From the NCBI GenBank assembly GCA_902800435.1, contig CADCEQ010000027.1:1-37097 (forward strand): DNA of 37,097 nucleotides, read 5' to 3'. Positions within the stretch are counted from its first letter, which is position 1. Each line of letters begins with the position of its first letter. The DNA is from an uncultured Prevotellaceae bacterium (GTDB lineage: Bacteria > Bacteroidota > Bacteroidia > Bacteroidales > Bacteroidaceae). Under the pieces are notes generated by a model that did not search any database, was not told the DNA's origin, and saw only the letters and a program-made list of their open reading frames with translations. The position numbers and the translations under genes are program-made. Positions 7,631 to 16,232 of the stretch are shown piece by piece.

Positions 7631-10054
7631 TTAGAACGGATAGCCTATAGCGAAGTGCAGGGCGTGGGCGTCGCGGAAGTGGTCCCAATTGAAGAAATAC
7701 CGGCTTCGGCTGGTTGTGTAGGGCACGTGGAGTGCGAGCCCCCAGTCGATGCGAATGACGAGGAAGCCGAGGTTGTATCGCAGTCCGGCACCCGTGCCGA
7801 GAGCCAACTGCTCGGCGAATCGTGACAGCTGGAAGTCGGTGTCGCTCAGTAACTTGTTGAAGAAGATAGCCGCCTCGTCGCCGTCAGGAGAGTCGAAGTC
7901 TGACTTGTCGAAGTGCAAGTCCTGCCAGTTCCACACGTTACCCATGTCGAAGAACAGCGCACCGCCGAGATTGCCAAACAGGCGCGTGCGGTATTCAAGA
8001 TTGCCGACCAGCTTCAGGTCGCCGTTTTGCATGACATAGGAGAACTGCTTCTGGCCAGGGATACCGGTGTAGGCTCCCGGACCTACGGAGCGCACGGTGA
8101 AGGCGCGTATGCTGTTGGCACCGCCGGCATAGAAGCGCTCGCTGAAGGGCGCGCCGCCAAGGTCGGTATTGCCGAAGCTGCGTATGACGCCGGCGTTGAC
8201 GTGGCCTACGAGCGAACTGTGGGCCGAGAGTGTCCACGTCTTTACGAAGTCGGTCTCAACACGCACGAACTGTGCGTAGGGATTCTTGAAGAAGGTCTTG
8301 GACTTCTGGTTCCAGTCGTGGCCTTGGATGAGCACGTCGTAGAGCGCCATGCCGTTGCCCGACTCCTCGACGGTGAGTTCCCAGCGTATGGGGTTGCGCA
8401 GCGTCGACGGGCTGCTATAGAGATAGGTATAGCGCATCTTGGGAATGAAGTAGTCTTCCATGGTGGCCAGCAGGTAAGGATTGACGGCGAGAATGCTGTC
8501 GAACGTAGCTGTAGAGCTGTTCATATACTGATACTTCAACGTCAGCGGCGAGAACTCGTGCGAGCTCTGCGGCGACGACTGCCAGCGGTAGGTCCACTCG
8601 CCGGCGGCAATGTGCATCTTGTAGTAGCCGGGACGGCGTATGATGTCGGTCGACACCTTAGCCAGCGTGGTGGGTGCCGAGAGGAAACGGCGCCGGCGGC
8701 GGGGACGCCCGTCAGCTCCCCGGCGCACGCGGTCGCTGTCGTAGAAGGGCGCGATAATGCGTGGGAACTCAATGGAGGCGTCGAAGCCGTACTGGTAGTT
8801 GTTCATGTTCTCGTCGTCGCTCAGCTGCCATTCGTAGGAGCCGTGCAGGTTGAGGTCGAGCTTCTCGGCACCGTGGAAGACGTTGCGGCGGGTAAAGCCC
8901 ACCTTGGCCTCAGGGCCGTAGCGGCCAATGGTGCGGCCGTTGAGGGTTGACTCGAAGTAGAAGTCGTAGGGCTTGTCGAAGGTGCAGGTCATCCGCAGGT
9001 CGAGGGTGTCGGCATCGCGTGGCGTCAGCTGCAGGTTGACAGAGGAGAAGACGCCGGTGGCATTGATCTTGGCCACGGTCTCCTGATAGCTCTCATAGCT
9101 GTATAGCTGGCGAGGGCGCAGGCGCATGTCCTTCAGCAGCACGCGGGGCCGTATGGGCGGATTCTTACCGTTGAAGAAGATGTGCAGGTGGCGGCGGTGT
9201 ATGCTGTCGGTCAGCTGCTCACGCATAGTGCGCCTTAGCTGGATTTCGGTGTTGCCGATATACCACTGGCGCATGGCCTCGTCGGGCAGGCCGTCGGTCA
9301 GCTGCAGGCGCAGCTGGGCACGATTCTCGACATCGATGGTGTCAGCGAGGTAGTTCACATAGCCGGGGTTGTAATAGTAATAGCCGTTGTTTCGCAGCAG
9401 GTTGCTGATACGGCTGCGCTCGCCTTCCAGAGAGCTGACGCTGAAGGGGGCGCCGGGCTTGATAAGCGCTTCGGCGGCGGTGCTGTCGATGAGGTGTTGG
9501 GGTACGTCGGGGAAACCGACGTAAGCTATGCTGTCGTAGGTGAAAAGCGAGTCGAGGCGTACGTGGTAGGCTATCTTGCTCTTCTTGGGATTCTTACGAG
9601 GCACAGGCTCGTAGGTGACAGAGGCACGGAAGAAGCCATTGCTCTTCAGCACCGACTGTGCCACCGAGGCACGCAGGGCGGGATTGACGGTGCTCATCAG
9701 CACAGGAGGCCGCCCGAACGACTTGTCGACCCATTTGGCAAAGGCAGACTCCTTGCCGCCAAACCTGTTGTGTACCCACAGCCGCCAGGAGAATGGCACG
9801 CGGTAGTAGCTGCTGCCGAAGAGCGCACCGTTGGGGGCGGTGGCAAGGGCGGCTTCCACCTCGGCCTTGGTGTCGGTAAGGTGAGAGGTGTAGGAGTTGA
9901 GGAGTTGAGAAGATGAGGAGTTGAGGGTGTCCGTGTCGTAGGTGATCTTGGTCAGCCCGACGAAGAGCTGGTCATCGTCGGGGATGTTGCGTGTCGAGAT
10001 GCACGACGTGAGCAACAGTATCAGCAGCAGTATCGGATATTTATTGGGCTTCAT
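7631..10054 (-). CDS. tamL: TamL: lipidated TamA-like Omp85 outer-membrane protein
   Basis: I place the start at the ATG at 10052-10054, 30 nt inside the longer open frame, because it gives a clean lipoprotein signal (MKPNKYPILLLILLLTSC, lipobox Cys18); the longer form begins at 10084. The ~807-residue protein has N-terminal POTRA-like segments (about residues 20-380) and a C-terminal 16-strand Omp85 barrel with RFYAGGANSIRAF (the RGF-loop region, here as IRAF), ending HFAIGYPF with a terminal Phe. TamL is the Bacteroidetes TamA variant carrying a lipid anchor. It overlaps the end of tamB, its expected partner in inserting or exporting outer-membrane components. An extended basic loop (GADGRPRRRRRF) is unusual. 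Confidence 0.88.
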   Translation of the reverse strand: MKPNKYPILLLILLLTSCISTRNIPDDDQLFVGLTKITYDTDTLNSSSSQLLNSYTSHLTDTKAEVEAALATAPNGALFGSSYYRVPFSWRLWVHNRFGGKESAFAKWVDKSFGRPPVLMSTVNPALRASVAQSVLKSNGFFRASVTYEPVPRKNPKKSKIAYHVRLDSLFTYDSIAYVGFPDVPQHLIDSTAAEALIKPGAPFSVSSLEGERSRISNLLRNNGYYYYNPGYVNYLADTIDVENRAQLRLQLTDGLPDEAMRQWYIGNTEIQLRRTMREQLTDSIHRRHLHIFFNGKNPPIRPRVLLKDMRLRPRQLYSYESYQETVAKINATGVFSSVNLQLTPRDADTLDLRMTCTFDKPYDFYFESTLNGRTIGRYGPEAKVGFTRRNVFHGAEKLDLNLHGSYEWQLSDDENMNNYQYGFDASIEFPRIIAPFYDSDRVRRGADGRPRRRRRFLSAPTTLAKVSTDIIRRPGYYKMHIAAGEWTYRWQSSPQSSHEFSPLTLKYQYMNSSTATFDSILAVNPYLLATMEDYFIPKMRYTYLYSSPSTLRNPIRWELTVEESGNGMALYDVLIQGHDWNQKSKTFFKNPYAQFVRVETDFVKTWTLSAHSSLVGHVNAGVIRSFGNTDLGGAPFSERFYAGGANSIRAFTVRSVGPGAYTGIPGQKQFSYVMQNGDLKLVGNLEYRTRLFGNLGGALFFDMGNVWNWQDLHFDKSDFDSPDGDEAAIFFNKLLSDTDFQLSRFAEQLALGTGAGLRYNLGFLVIRIDWGLALHVPYTTSRSRYFFNWDHFRDAHALHFAIGYPF

Positions 10055-13000
10055 GGCGTATGGTGTCTTGGAGGGTTGAATCACGTCGGGTTGTCAGCGG
10101 GCGCATCATCATGGGCTGCGTCGGCGTGTCGTTGCTGAACATCTTGAACACGTCCCACAGGGAGTCCATCTTCTTGCGCCAGACGTAGCCGACGCCGTAG
10201 ACGCCGGTGTAGCCCTCGAGCCAGTCGTAGACGTTCTGCTGGTAGAACACCTTGAGGTTCTTCTGGGCCGACTGGTCGAGGCGGTACTCCATCGTGACGT
10301 TGTCGAAGAACGACTGCTGCTGTCCGGGAATGTCGTCGGCACCGGTCGACACCTTGCCGCCGAGCTGTATCTTCAGGCGGTTGTCGAAGAGGCGCTTTGA
10401 GAACTTGAACGAGTAGTCGGTGTGCATCTGTCCCGAGGCGTCGGTGGTGTTGTCGAGACCTACGCTGAGGTCGAGCGTCTTCAGGGCCGAGCCGGTGATG
10501 TTGTTGATTTCGTTCTGCAGGAACGAGCTGAGGGCGGAGTTCATCGAGAATCCGCTGGTATTGCCGTCGGCCAGATACATGCCCGTGGTCAGCATGGTGA
10601 CAGCCAGCTTGCCGCGCTCTTCGACCGACATGGCCTGCAGCTCGTTGTTGACGCTGTTGTCCTCAGGAGCCGAGATAATAAACTGGAGGCCCATGTCGTT
10701 GAGCGTCTTGGTGATGACCACGCCACAGTCGAAGGTCACGCTGCGGCTTTGTCCGCCCTCCTGGCCTACGGAAGCTTTTGTGCGCTCGGTGGCGGTGATG
10801 TTCAGTCGCGGATTCATGGGGTCGCCCGTGAACTCCACGTAGCTTCCGTCCCTGATGGTGAAGGTCTTCAGCGGTATGACGGGCATGGAATATTTCATTT
10901 CGCCGTCGGCCAGGGTGTAACGTCCTGTCAGGTTAAGGCCTTCGTTGTTGTAGCGCATGCGCAGGTCGCCACCGCCCATGAGGTCGATGTAGTTAGTCTG
11001 CTCGACGTTGAGGTCGCAGACGATGTGTGCTCCCTGCGACACGTTGATATTCATATCCATGTCGAGGCCCGAAGGCGTGGGACGGCTGACGGCTGCCGTC
11101 TGGGTGGTGTCGCTGAAGTCGGTGAACTTCACCAGCTCGTCGAGCCGGTTGTCGGTAGAGAGTGGCGAGTCGAGCAGCATGTAGGTCATGTCGGTGGAGC
11201 CGAGCACGTCGAGGCGCCCGCGCATCCTGAGGGCGTCGAGCGGACCGTTCATGCGGGCGAAGAAGTTGACGAATGCCTTGCCGAAGGCAATCGACTTGGG
11301 CGTCTGCTTGGCATTGATGATTTGGTAGTTCTGTGCCCTCATGCGCATGTCCATCGTGACGCGGTCGAGGTCGGAGAAGTCGATGTCGCCCTGCATGTTG
11401 AGCGGCTCTTCGTTGTAGGCGTAGAGACCGAAGTTCTCAAGCAGCAGGTGTGAGCCGACAATGCGCACGGGGTCATTGTCGAAGCGCATACGCACACCGT
11501 AGGGCAGACTTACCAAGTAGGCAGAATCCAGATAAACCTCGCCGTCGACAATGGGCTTGTCGGTGGTGCCCTTAATGGTCAGCTCGCCTTCGCCGTAGCC
11601 CTCGAGACCAATGAGCTGGTCGGGCACGAAGCCGTTGGCAATCGACAGCGGGAAGCGCGTCATGGTAAACACGGCGTCTATCTGGCTCGAGGCGTTTTTG
11701 GAGGCAGGTGTCTTCAGACTGCCGCTGAGCAGTCCGAACTCCTCGTCGTCGAGCATTAGGCGGGCCTCAATGGCATGGGTGTCATCCTCCTTCATCAGAT
11801 AGACCAACTCGGTCGAGAGGTTGCCGATGGGTGCCCCTTCGTAGGTCATCTTGTTGACTGCCATGTCGGAGGCAACGCTGATGTGCCCGTCCTGGTCCTG
11901 CAGGATGTGGTAGTCGCCGTTCAGATGTCCGGTAATGTGTGGCAGATAGGGAATGACGGATGTCAGCTCGCCGAGGTCGAGGCGGTTGATGCTGACCGTC
12001 AGGTCCTGAAGCATGGTGGAGTCCTGGTCCTCGGTGTATAGCTTCAGACCGGTCTTGTCGTCAGCAATCAGGTCAACCTTGGCCTGTATCTTACGGTTGT
12101 TTCCCAGGAAGATGTAGTTGTCGCTGTTCAGGTTAAACTCCTTATAGCCCAGCGTCGGACGTTCGGGCATCAGCCTGAAGCGTATGCCGCCATCTTCCAT
12201 CTCAGCCGTAGCGCCAACACGTACGCCCATGCGGTTATCCTTGTCGTAGAAGCGCAGGCCGGCCAGTGCGCCATGCTCGTGGACATGACCGTCGACAAGG
12301 GCGTTGAACACAAACTGCGGGTTCTTGCGGTTGTTGCGTATCTGTCCCTGGTAGGTCAGTCGGTCGCCGCGCTGTGTCAGGCTCAGCCTGATGGTGTCGA
12401 TGCGGGTTGAGTCGTAGTTGAGCGAGTAAAGATGTGCCTGTCCGTTGATGCCCGTCTCGGGCGAGGTGCTAATATCGGCAAACAGTTCCTTGAAGTCAAC
12501 TTCCTTGGTACGCAGGATATCGGCAATGGGGTTGCCGCGTCCTGACTCCACGTGCAACTTCATGGTAGGCAGCAGGCGCTTGATAGCCTGCTGGTCGATG
12601 ACCTTATTCTTATATTGCGCAGTCATGGAGTCGAGCAGCGTCGTGCCTTTCTTCAGCAGCGGCTCGTAGCCGCCCCTGGCATCGAGCTTCACGATGAAGT
12701 CGCCGCTCTGGATGCGAGCCAGCGTTGTGTCGCGGTTGGTGCGCAGCAGCAGGCCGAGGTCTTCGGGGTGATAGGTAGCCTTGTCGTCGGTAATATAAAG
12801 GTGGCTGAGGCGGCCTTTCAGCTCGTGGTTCTGCTTCATGTCGGAGTGTAAGGTGACGCTGCCGCCCATGCCGATGGTCAGCGGCTCGTCCGACAGACGC
12901 AGTGCGTAGAGGTCGGCACAGTCGATGTGGGGCGTGATGGTGGCCTCTATCTGCTTGGTGCTCAGGAGGGCGTCGATGCCTACACGGCCGTCGAAGAGCT

Positions 13001-14696
13001 CGTTATGGCCGGTGATGGTTCCGATGGCGCGGCCGTTCTGCAGAGTGGCGTCGGTGGCGATGTCCTGAAGGTTCCAGTGGCCGTACTGCAGCTGGTGGAT
13101 GTTGGCCTTGATGTCGGCGTGGCTGCGGTTCGACAGCAGGTCGGTTCCCCTACCCTTCGCCTTGATAGTGGCCGACAGCAGGCCTAAGGAGTCCTTGGGC
13201 ATGAAGTGGCGCAGGTTCAGGTTCTTGACTGTAGCGTCGATGTTGTAGGTTATAGGTGCAGAGGGCGGGGCGCTGACCGTGCCTTTGGCCTTGATGGTTC
13301 CGCTGCCCTCTGTCAGCGTGGCGTCCACGTCATATTGGCCGCCATTGGCCTTGAGGTTTCCGCTCAGCGTCATGCCCTTCGGAATACGTATGCCGGCAGA
13401 CTTCGGCAACAGTTCAGAGACAAAGCCCAGGTCCTGGCTCTCAGCCTTGAGGTTCAGCTGTCCGGTCAGCTTGTCGAGGTCGGTGATGTTGTGGGCCACG
13501 CCGTCGGCCTTGAGGTGCATGGCCGATGGCAGGTTGATGTCGAGCCCCGTAAACTCCATGCGCTGCAGGTTGCCGTTCAGCGAGCCTTTGATGCTCAGCG
13601 GGTGGTTGGGGTACTGGCGCATGAACTGCTGAGGCAGTCCGCCTGCAAAGCGTAAGAGGTCCTGCTTGCCAATCTGGGCGTTGAGGCGGGCGCGCAGCTT
13701 GCCGGGGTTCTTTTCGTCGGCCACGTTGAAGTCGGTGCTCACCTCGGCCTCGATGTCGCTGTCAGCCGTTCGCAGCTTCAGGTGGGGCAGCTCGACGTGG
13801 GTAAAGGCTGTGTCCAAGCGCACGCCGCCGGTCAGTTCGCGTATCTCCAATCCCGACTTCTCCTTCAGCGCCGTCTCGCGGACGTAGAAGGAGGTGCCCT
13901 CAGGACCGTAGTAGATGGAGTCCACGCCAAGCCGTATGTCTTTCAGGTCAATGTGGCTGTAGTCCAGCCCCTCGACGGGCGGCTGACTGTTGTCGTCGTA
14001 GCTGAGCTGGCCGTCGTGCCAGTCGAGGCTTCCCACTTTATAGGTGCCGCTGCTGAGGTCGATGTCGGCCTCGCGGGCTACGGCGTTGCCCATATAGGCT
14101 GCAATGTTCAAGGTGTCACCAGGCATGTGGACCTTCACGTTGGTGCGGGCTATGCTCAGGCTGTCGGCATTGATGCGCCACAGTGTTTCGGTGGTGGTCG
14201 TGTCGACGGCTGCCGTGTCGTTCAGGGCGATGTCGAGACTTGAGTCGGTGAGGCGTGCGCCGTTCACCTCAGCCGTGCCCTGGTCGAGGTCGATGCCGTC
14301 GGAGCGCAGCCACAGTTCGCCGATATGTCCTTTGACGCGCAGGTCGCTGATGAAGCCGTTGGTGTTGAGCTTGGCGTCGCTGACCGACAGCTCGTTGATG
14401 ACCACGCGCTTCTTGAATAGCGGCCGCAGCTGCACGTCGACCGACAGATGGCCAACGTCGGCCAGCGTGTCGCCCTCGTGGATGGCGCGGAAATCGTCGA
14501 TGCCTAAGTCCAAGGGCCATTCCAGCCTGACGGTGCCCACGGTGATGTCCATGCCCGTCTTCTCCGACGCGATAGCCGCCACCTTGTCGGCCGCCCAGTT
14601 CTGAACGGGTGGCACGTAGAGCAGTCCTGCAAGGATTAGGAACAACAGCACCGGTGTCAGCAGGAGGACAGCGGCCCACTTTACGACCTTTTTCAT
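10041..14696 (-). CDS. tamB: translocation and assembly module protein TamB
   Basis: This 1551-residue protein has an N-terminal signal anchor (VLLLTPVLLFLILAGLLYV) followed by a long periplasmic beta-rich body of AsmA/TamB type, with repeated motifs such as LSVDVQLRPLFKKRVVINEL. The C-terminal ~350 residues are the conserved TamB (DUF490) domain, including LTGRYTLADGEMKYSMPVIP and the ending region LFDNRLKIQLGGKVSTG. TamB bridges the inner membrane to its Omp85 partner and is thought to carry phospholipid or help outer-membrane protein assembly. It overlaps the regulator upstream by an ATGA and tamL downstream by 14 nt, so the three genes are a tight translational unit. Confidence 0.92.
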   Translation of the reverse strand: MKKVVKWAAVLLLTPVLLFLILAGLLYVPPVQNWAADKVAAIASEKTGMDITVGTVRLEWPLDLGIDDFRAIHEGDTLADVGHLSVDVQLRPLFKKRVVINELSVSDAKLNTNGFISDLRVKGHIGELWLRSDGIDLDQGTAEVNGARLTDSSLDIALNDTAAVDTTTTETLWRINADSLSIARTNVKVHMPGDTLNIAAYMGNAVAREADIDLSSGTYKVGSLDWHDGQLSYDDNSQPPVEGLDYSHIDLKDIRLGVDSIYYGPEGTSFYVRETALKEKSGLEIRELTGGVRLDTAFTHVELPHLKLRTADSDIEAEVSTDFNVADEKNPGKLRARLNAQIGKQDLLRFAGGLPQQFMRQYPNHPLSIKGSLNGNLQRMEFTGLDINLPSAMHLKADGVAHNITDLDKLTGQLNLKAESQDLGFVSELLPKSAGIRIPKGMTLSGNLKANGGQYDVDATLTEGSGTIKAKGTVSAPPSAPITYNIDATVKNLNLRHFMPKDSLGLLSATIKAKGRGTDLLSNRSHADIKANIHQLQYGHWNLQDIATDATLQNGRAIGTITGHNELFDGRVGIDALLSTKQIEATITPHIDCADLYALRLSDEPLTIGMGGSVTLHSDMKQNHELKGRLSHLYITDDKATYHPEDLGLLLRTNRDTTLARIQSGDFIVKLDARGGYEPLLKKGTTLLDSMTAQYKNKVIDQQAIKRLLPTMKLHVESGRGNPIADILRTKEVDFKELFADISTSPETGINGQAHLYSLNYDSTRIDTIRLSLTQRGDRLTYQGQIRNNRKNPQFVFNALVDGHVHEHGALAGLRFYDKDNRMGVRVGATAEMEDGGIRFRLMPERPTLGYKEFNLNSDNYIFLGNNRKIQAKVDLIADDKTGLKLYTEDQDSTMLQDLTVSINRLDLGELTSVIPYLPHITGHLNGDYHILQDQDGHISVASDMAVNKMTYEGAPIGNLSTELVYLMKEDDTHAIEARLMLDDEEFGLLSGSLKTPASKNASSQIDAVFTMTRFPLSIANGFVPDQLIGLEGYGEGELTIKGTTDKPIVDGEVYLDSAYLVSLPYGVRMRFDNDPVRIVGSHLLLENFGLYAYNEEPLNMQGDIDFSDLDRVTMDMRMRAQNYQIINAKQTPKSIAFGKAFVNFFARMNGPLDALRMRGRLDVLGSTDMTYMLLDSPLSTDNRLDELVKFTDFSDTTQTAAVSRPTPSGLDMDMNINVSQGAHIVCDLNVEQTNYIDLMGGGDLRMRYNNEGLNLTGRYTLADGEMKYSMPVIPLKTFTIRDGSYVEFTGDPMNPRLNITATERTKASVGQEGGQSRSVTFDCGVVITKTLNDMGLQFIISAPEDNSVNNELQAMSVEERGKLAVTMLTTGMYLADGNTSGFSMNSALSSFLQNEINNITGSALKTLDLSVGLDNTTDASGQMHTDYSFKFSKRLFDNRLKIQLGGKVSTGADDIPGQQQSFFDNVTMEYRLDQSAQKNLKVFYQQNVYDWLEGYTGVYGVGYVWRKKMDSLWDVFKMFSNDTPTQPMMMRPLTTRRDSTLQDTIRHEAQ

Positions 14697-15856
14697 GTCT
14701 GGGCGGGCTGGTAGTCTTTAGGTGAGCAGCCCTTGTATAGCTTAAAGTTGCGATAGAACGACGACTGCGACGAGAAGCCTGACTGGCTGGCCACCTCAGC
14801 GGCCGGCAGCTGGGGCTGTTGCTCCATGAGCTGGCAGGCATGGTCTATGCGCTGGTGGTTGATGAAGTCGGCAAAGGTGGTGCCTATCTGCTCTTTCAGC
14901 ACCCGCGAGACGTAGGTGCGGTTCGTGTGCAGCAGATTTGCCACGTCGGTAATCTTCAGGTCGGGTTGCAGGTAAAGTTTATTGCGGCTGACGGCGTCGG
15001 TCAGCTTCTGTTGCAAGTCAGCCATCTTGTCCTGCTGGATGCTTTCCTCCTCGGCATCCGTATCCTGCGTATCCTCAGTTATCTGCATATCGCATAGCAG
15101 GTCGCTGACGGTGAACTTCTGGTGGTAGCCGGCATAGCCTAACATGAACTGCAGCACAGAGAACACCAGCGACGGAACAATCAGCAGCCAGAGCGAGTCG
15201 GCAAAGCGGTAGCGCCCCAGCAAGTTGGCGCCGAACGACATGAAAGAAGTTACCACAAACAGCAGTAAAATGGTCGTCATCAGGTGCAGCCGTTTGTCAT
15301 CGGTGTCAGCATAGCTGGCCTCTACGCTCTCATTGTATTGTCGGATTTTGCGCAGCCCCAGAACCAGAATGGGGGGAATCTGGAGAGCGAATAAAATCTT
15401 GCCAACATAATGCACAACGCCCTGCCACCACATCAGTCCCTCAAGCCCAGCCATCTGATTACGGTAAAGGTAGGTCTCGATGAAGTCCGACGTCTCAACA
15501 GGCGACATCAGGACGTAGAGCATCCCCACCGTCACGCCTACCAGCAGGGCTGGAGCCAGCAGCAGCCACTGCCACCGGTGATTCCATGCCGGCTCGGTGA
15601 TTTCCTTGATGTACATGAAGTAAAGAGGAAATACGGCCAAGTTGGACATGACGTAGATAGTATCGGTAAAGGGCATCAGCGCCGTTTGGTGGTTGAAGAA
15701 GATATAATGCCCGGCATAAAGCAGCGCTGCCATCACCATATACGTCAGAAGCCGCTTCTTGGCTGTCTGCCTGTTACGGGCGACATCAATCAGAAGCAGC
15801 ACCGACCAGAATGTACAGACGTACATTGGCATCGACGTTATGAGGTTCTCTAACAT
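14693..15856 (-). CDS. membrane-bound AraC-type regulator (7TM + HTH)
   Basis: The protein has 387 residues. The first ~245 hold about seven hydrophobic segments, then comes an acidic linker (EDTQDTDAEEE), then an AraC double HTH (about 290-387) with KITDVANLLHTNRTYVSRVL and EVASQSGFSSQSSFYRNFK. Such proteins probably sense an envelope signal and bind DNA from the membrane. The stop overlaps the tamB start by ATGA, so this regulator heads the TAM operon. It is also divergent from the 19-kb surface-protein cluster, whose promoter region carries three phased direct repeats. It is therefore a candidate regulator of both sides. Its own promoter is an exact TTTG-20-TATCTTTG with an almost absent leader. 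Confidence 0.88.
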   Translation of the reverse strand: MLENLITSMPMYVCTFWSVLLLIDVARNRQTAKKRLLTYMVMAALLYAGHYIFFNHQTALMPFTDTIYVMSNLAVFPLYFMYIKEITEPAWNHRWQWLLLAPALLVGVTVGMLYVLMSPVETSDFIETYLYRNQMAGLEGLMWWQGVVHYVGKILFALQIPPILVLGLRKIRQYNESVEASYADTDDKRLHLMTTILLLFVVTSFMSFGANLLGRYRFADSLWLLIVPSLVFSVLQFMLGYAGYHQKFTVSDLLCDMQITEDTQDTDAEEESIQQDKMADLQQKLTDAVSRNKLYLQPDLKITDVANLLHTNRTYVSRVLKEQIGTTFADFINHQRIDHACQLMEQQPQLPAAEVASQSGFSSQSSFYRNFKLYKGCSPKDYQPAQT

Positions 15857-15866
15857 AAACTGCTTG

Positions 15867-15898
15867 CAAAGATACGCTTTTTTCCGGTTAGCTGCAAA
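15867..15898 (-). promoter_or_regulatory. promoter of the 7TM-AraC/tamB/tamL operon
   Basis: On the minus strand, TTTG (15898-15895) is followed by exactly 20 nt and then TATCTTTG (15874-15867). This is a perfect Bacteroidetes -33/-7 promoter. The expected start of transcription is about 15861, leaving only about 5 nt before the ATG at 15856. Confidence 0.75.
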
Positions 15899-15970
15899 GA
15901 ATTGGAAGAAAAAATGCCAAGTCCCCTTAAATTGACGTGTTTTTTCAACTGCCCTGTTTCCGCCTCGGAG

Positions 15971-16029
15971 TTTGCTCCGGGTAAACCATGACTTTGCTCC
16001 GAGTAAAAGCCAGGCTTACTCCGAGCAAA
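15971..16029. repeat. 59-bp array of three 15-bp dyads, 22-bp period (copy B)
   Basis: Units are TTTGCTCCGGGTAAA (15971-15985), TTTGCTCCGAGTAAA (15993-16007) and CTTACTCCGAGCAAA (16015-16029, inverted), with 7-bp spacers. It lies in the 376-bp gap between the divergent 7TM-AraC gene and the surface-protein cluster, about 70 bp upstream of the regulator's -33 box and about 105 bp upstream of the cluster's -33 box. Layout is identical to copies A and C. Confidence 0.75.
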
Positions 16030-16088
16030 CTCTCGGCCTTTCGGCAGCCTTGCCCATTACACCTCATAATCTTCTGGCAATTAGCTTG

Positions 16089-16159
16089 TTGTGAATTTGG
16101 GAATAGCTGATTGTGAATTTAGGAATGTTAAAGTTTGTGTAAATTGTGAATTTGGGAGT
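16089..16159 (+). promoter_or_regulatory. three phased direct repeats upstream of the surface-protein cluster
   Basis: TTGTGAATTTGGGAAT (16089-16104), TTGTGAATTTAGGAAT (16111-16126) and TTGTGAATTTGGGAGT (16144-16159) differ at only one or two positions. Their starts are 22 and 33 bp apart, both multiples of 11, so all three face the same side of the helix. The last copy lies between the predicted -33 and -7 boxes. Direct repeats of this size fit AraC-family binding, and an AraC-type gene is divergent from here; that link is inferred. Confidence 0.65.
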
Positions 16160-16167
16160 ATCTTTTG
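16134..16167 (+). promoter_or_regulatory. candidate promoter of the surface-protein cluster
   Basis: TTTG at 16134-16137, a 21-nt spacer, then TATCTTTTG (16159-16167), which is the -7 consensus TAnnTTTG with one extra T. Transcription would start near 16173, giving a leader of about 60 nt. It overlaps the third direct repeat. No other good promoter was seen before 35221, so it may serve the whole cluster. Confidence 0.4.
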
Positions 16168-16232
16168 TGATGATGGGATAGCCGTCTCGGATAATATGTC
16201 TAATTTTACGGCATAAAACCTAAAAACAACTA

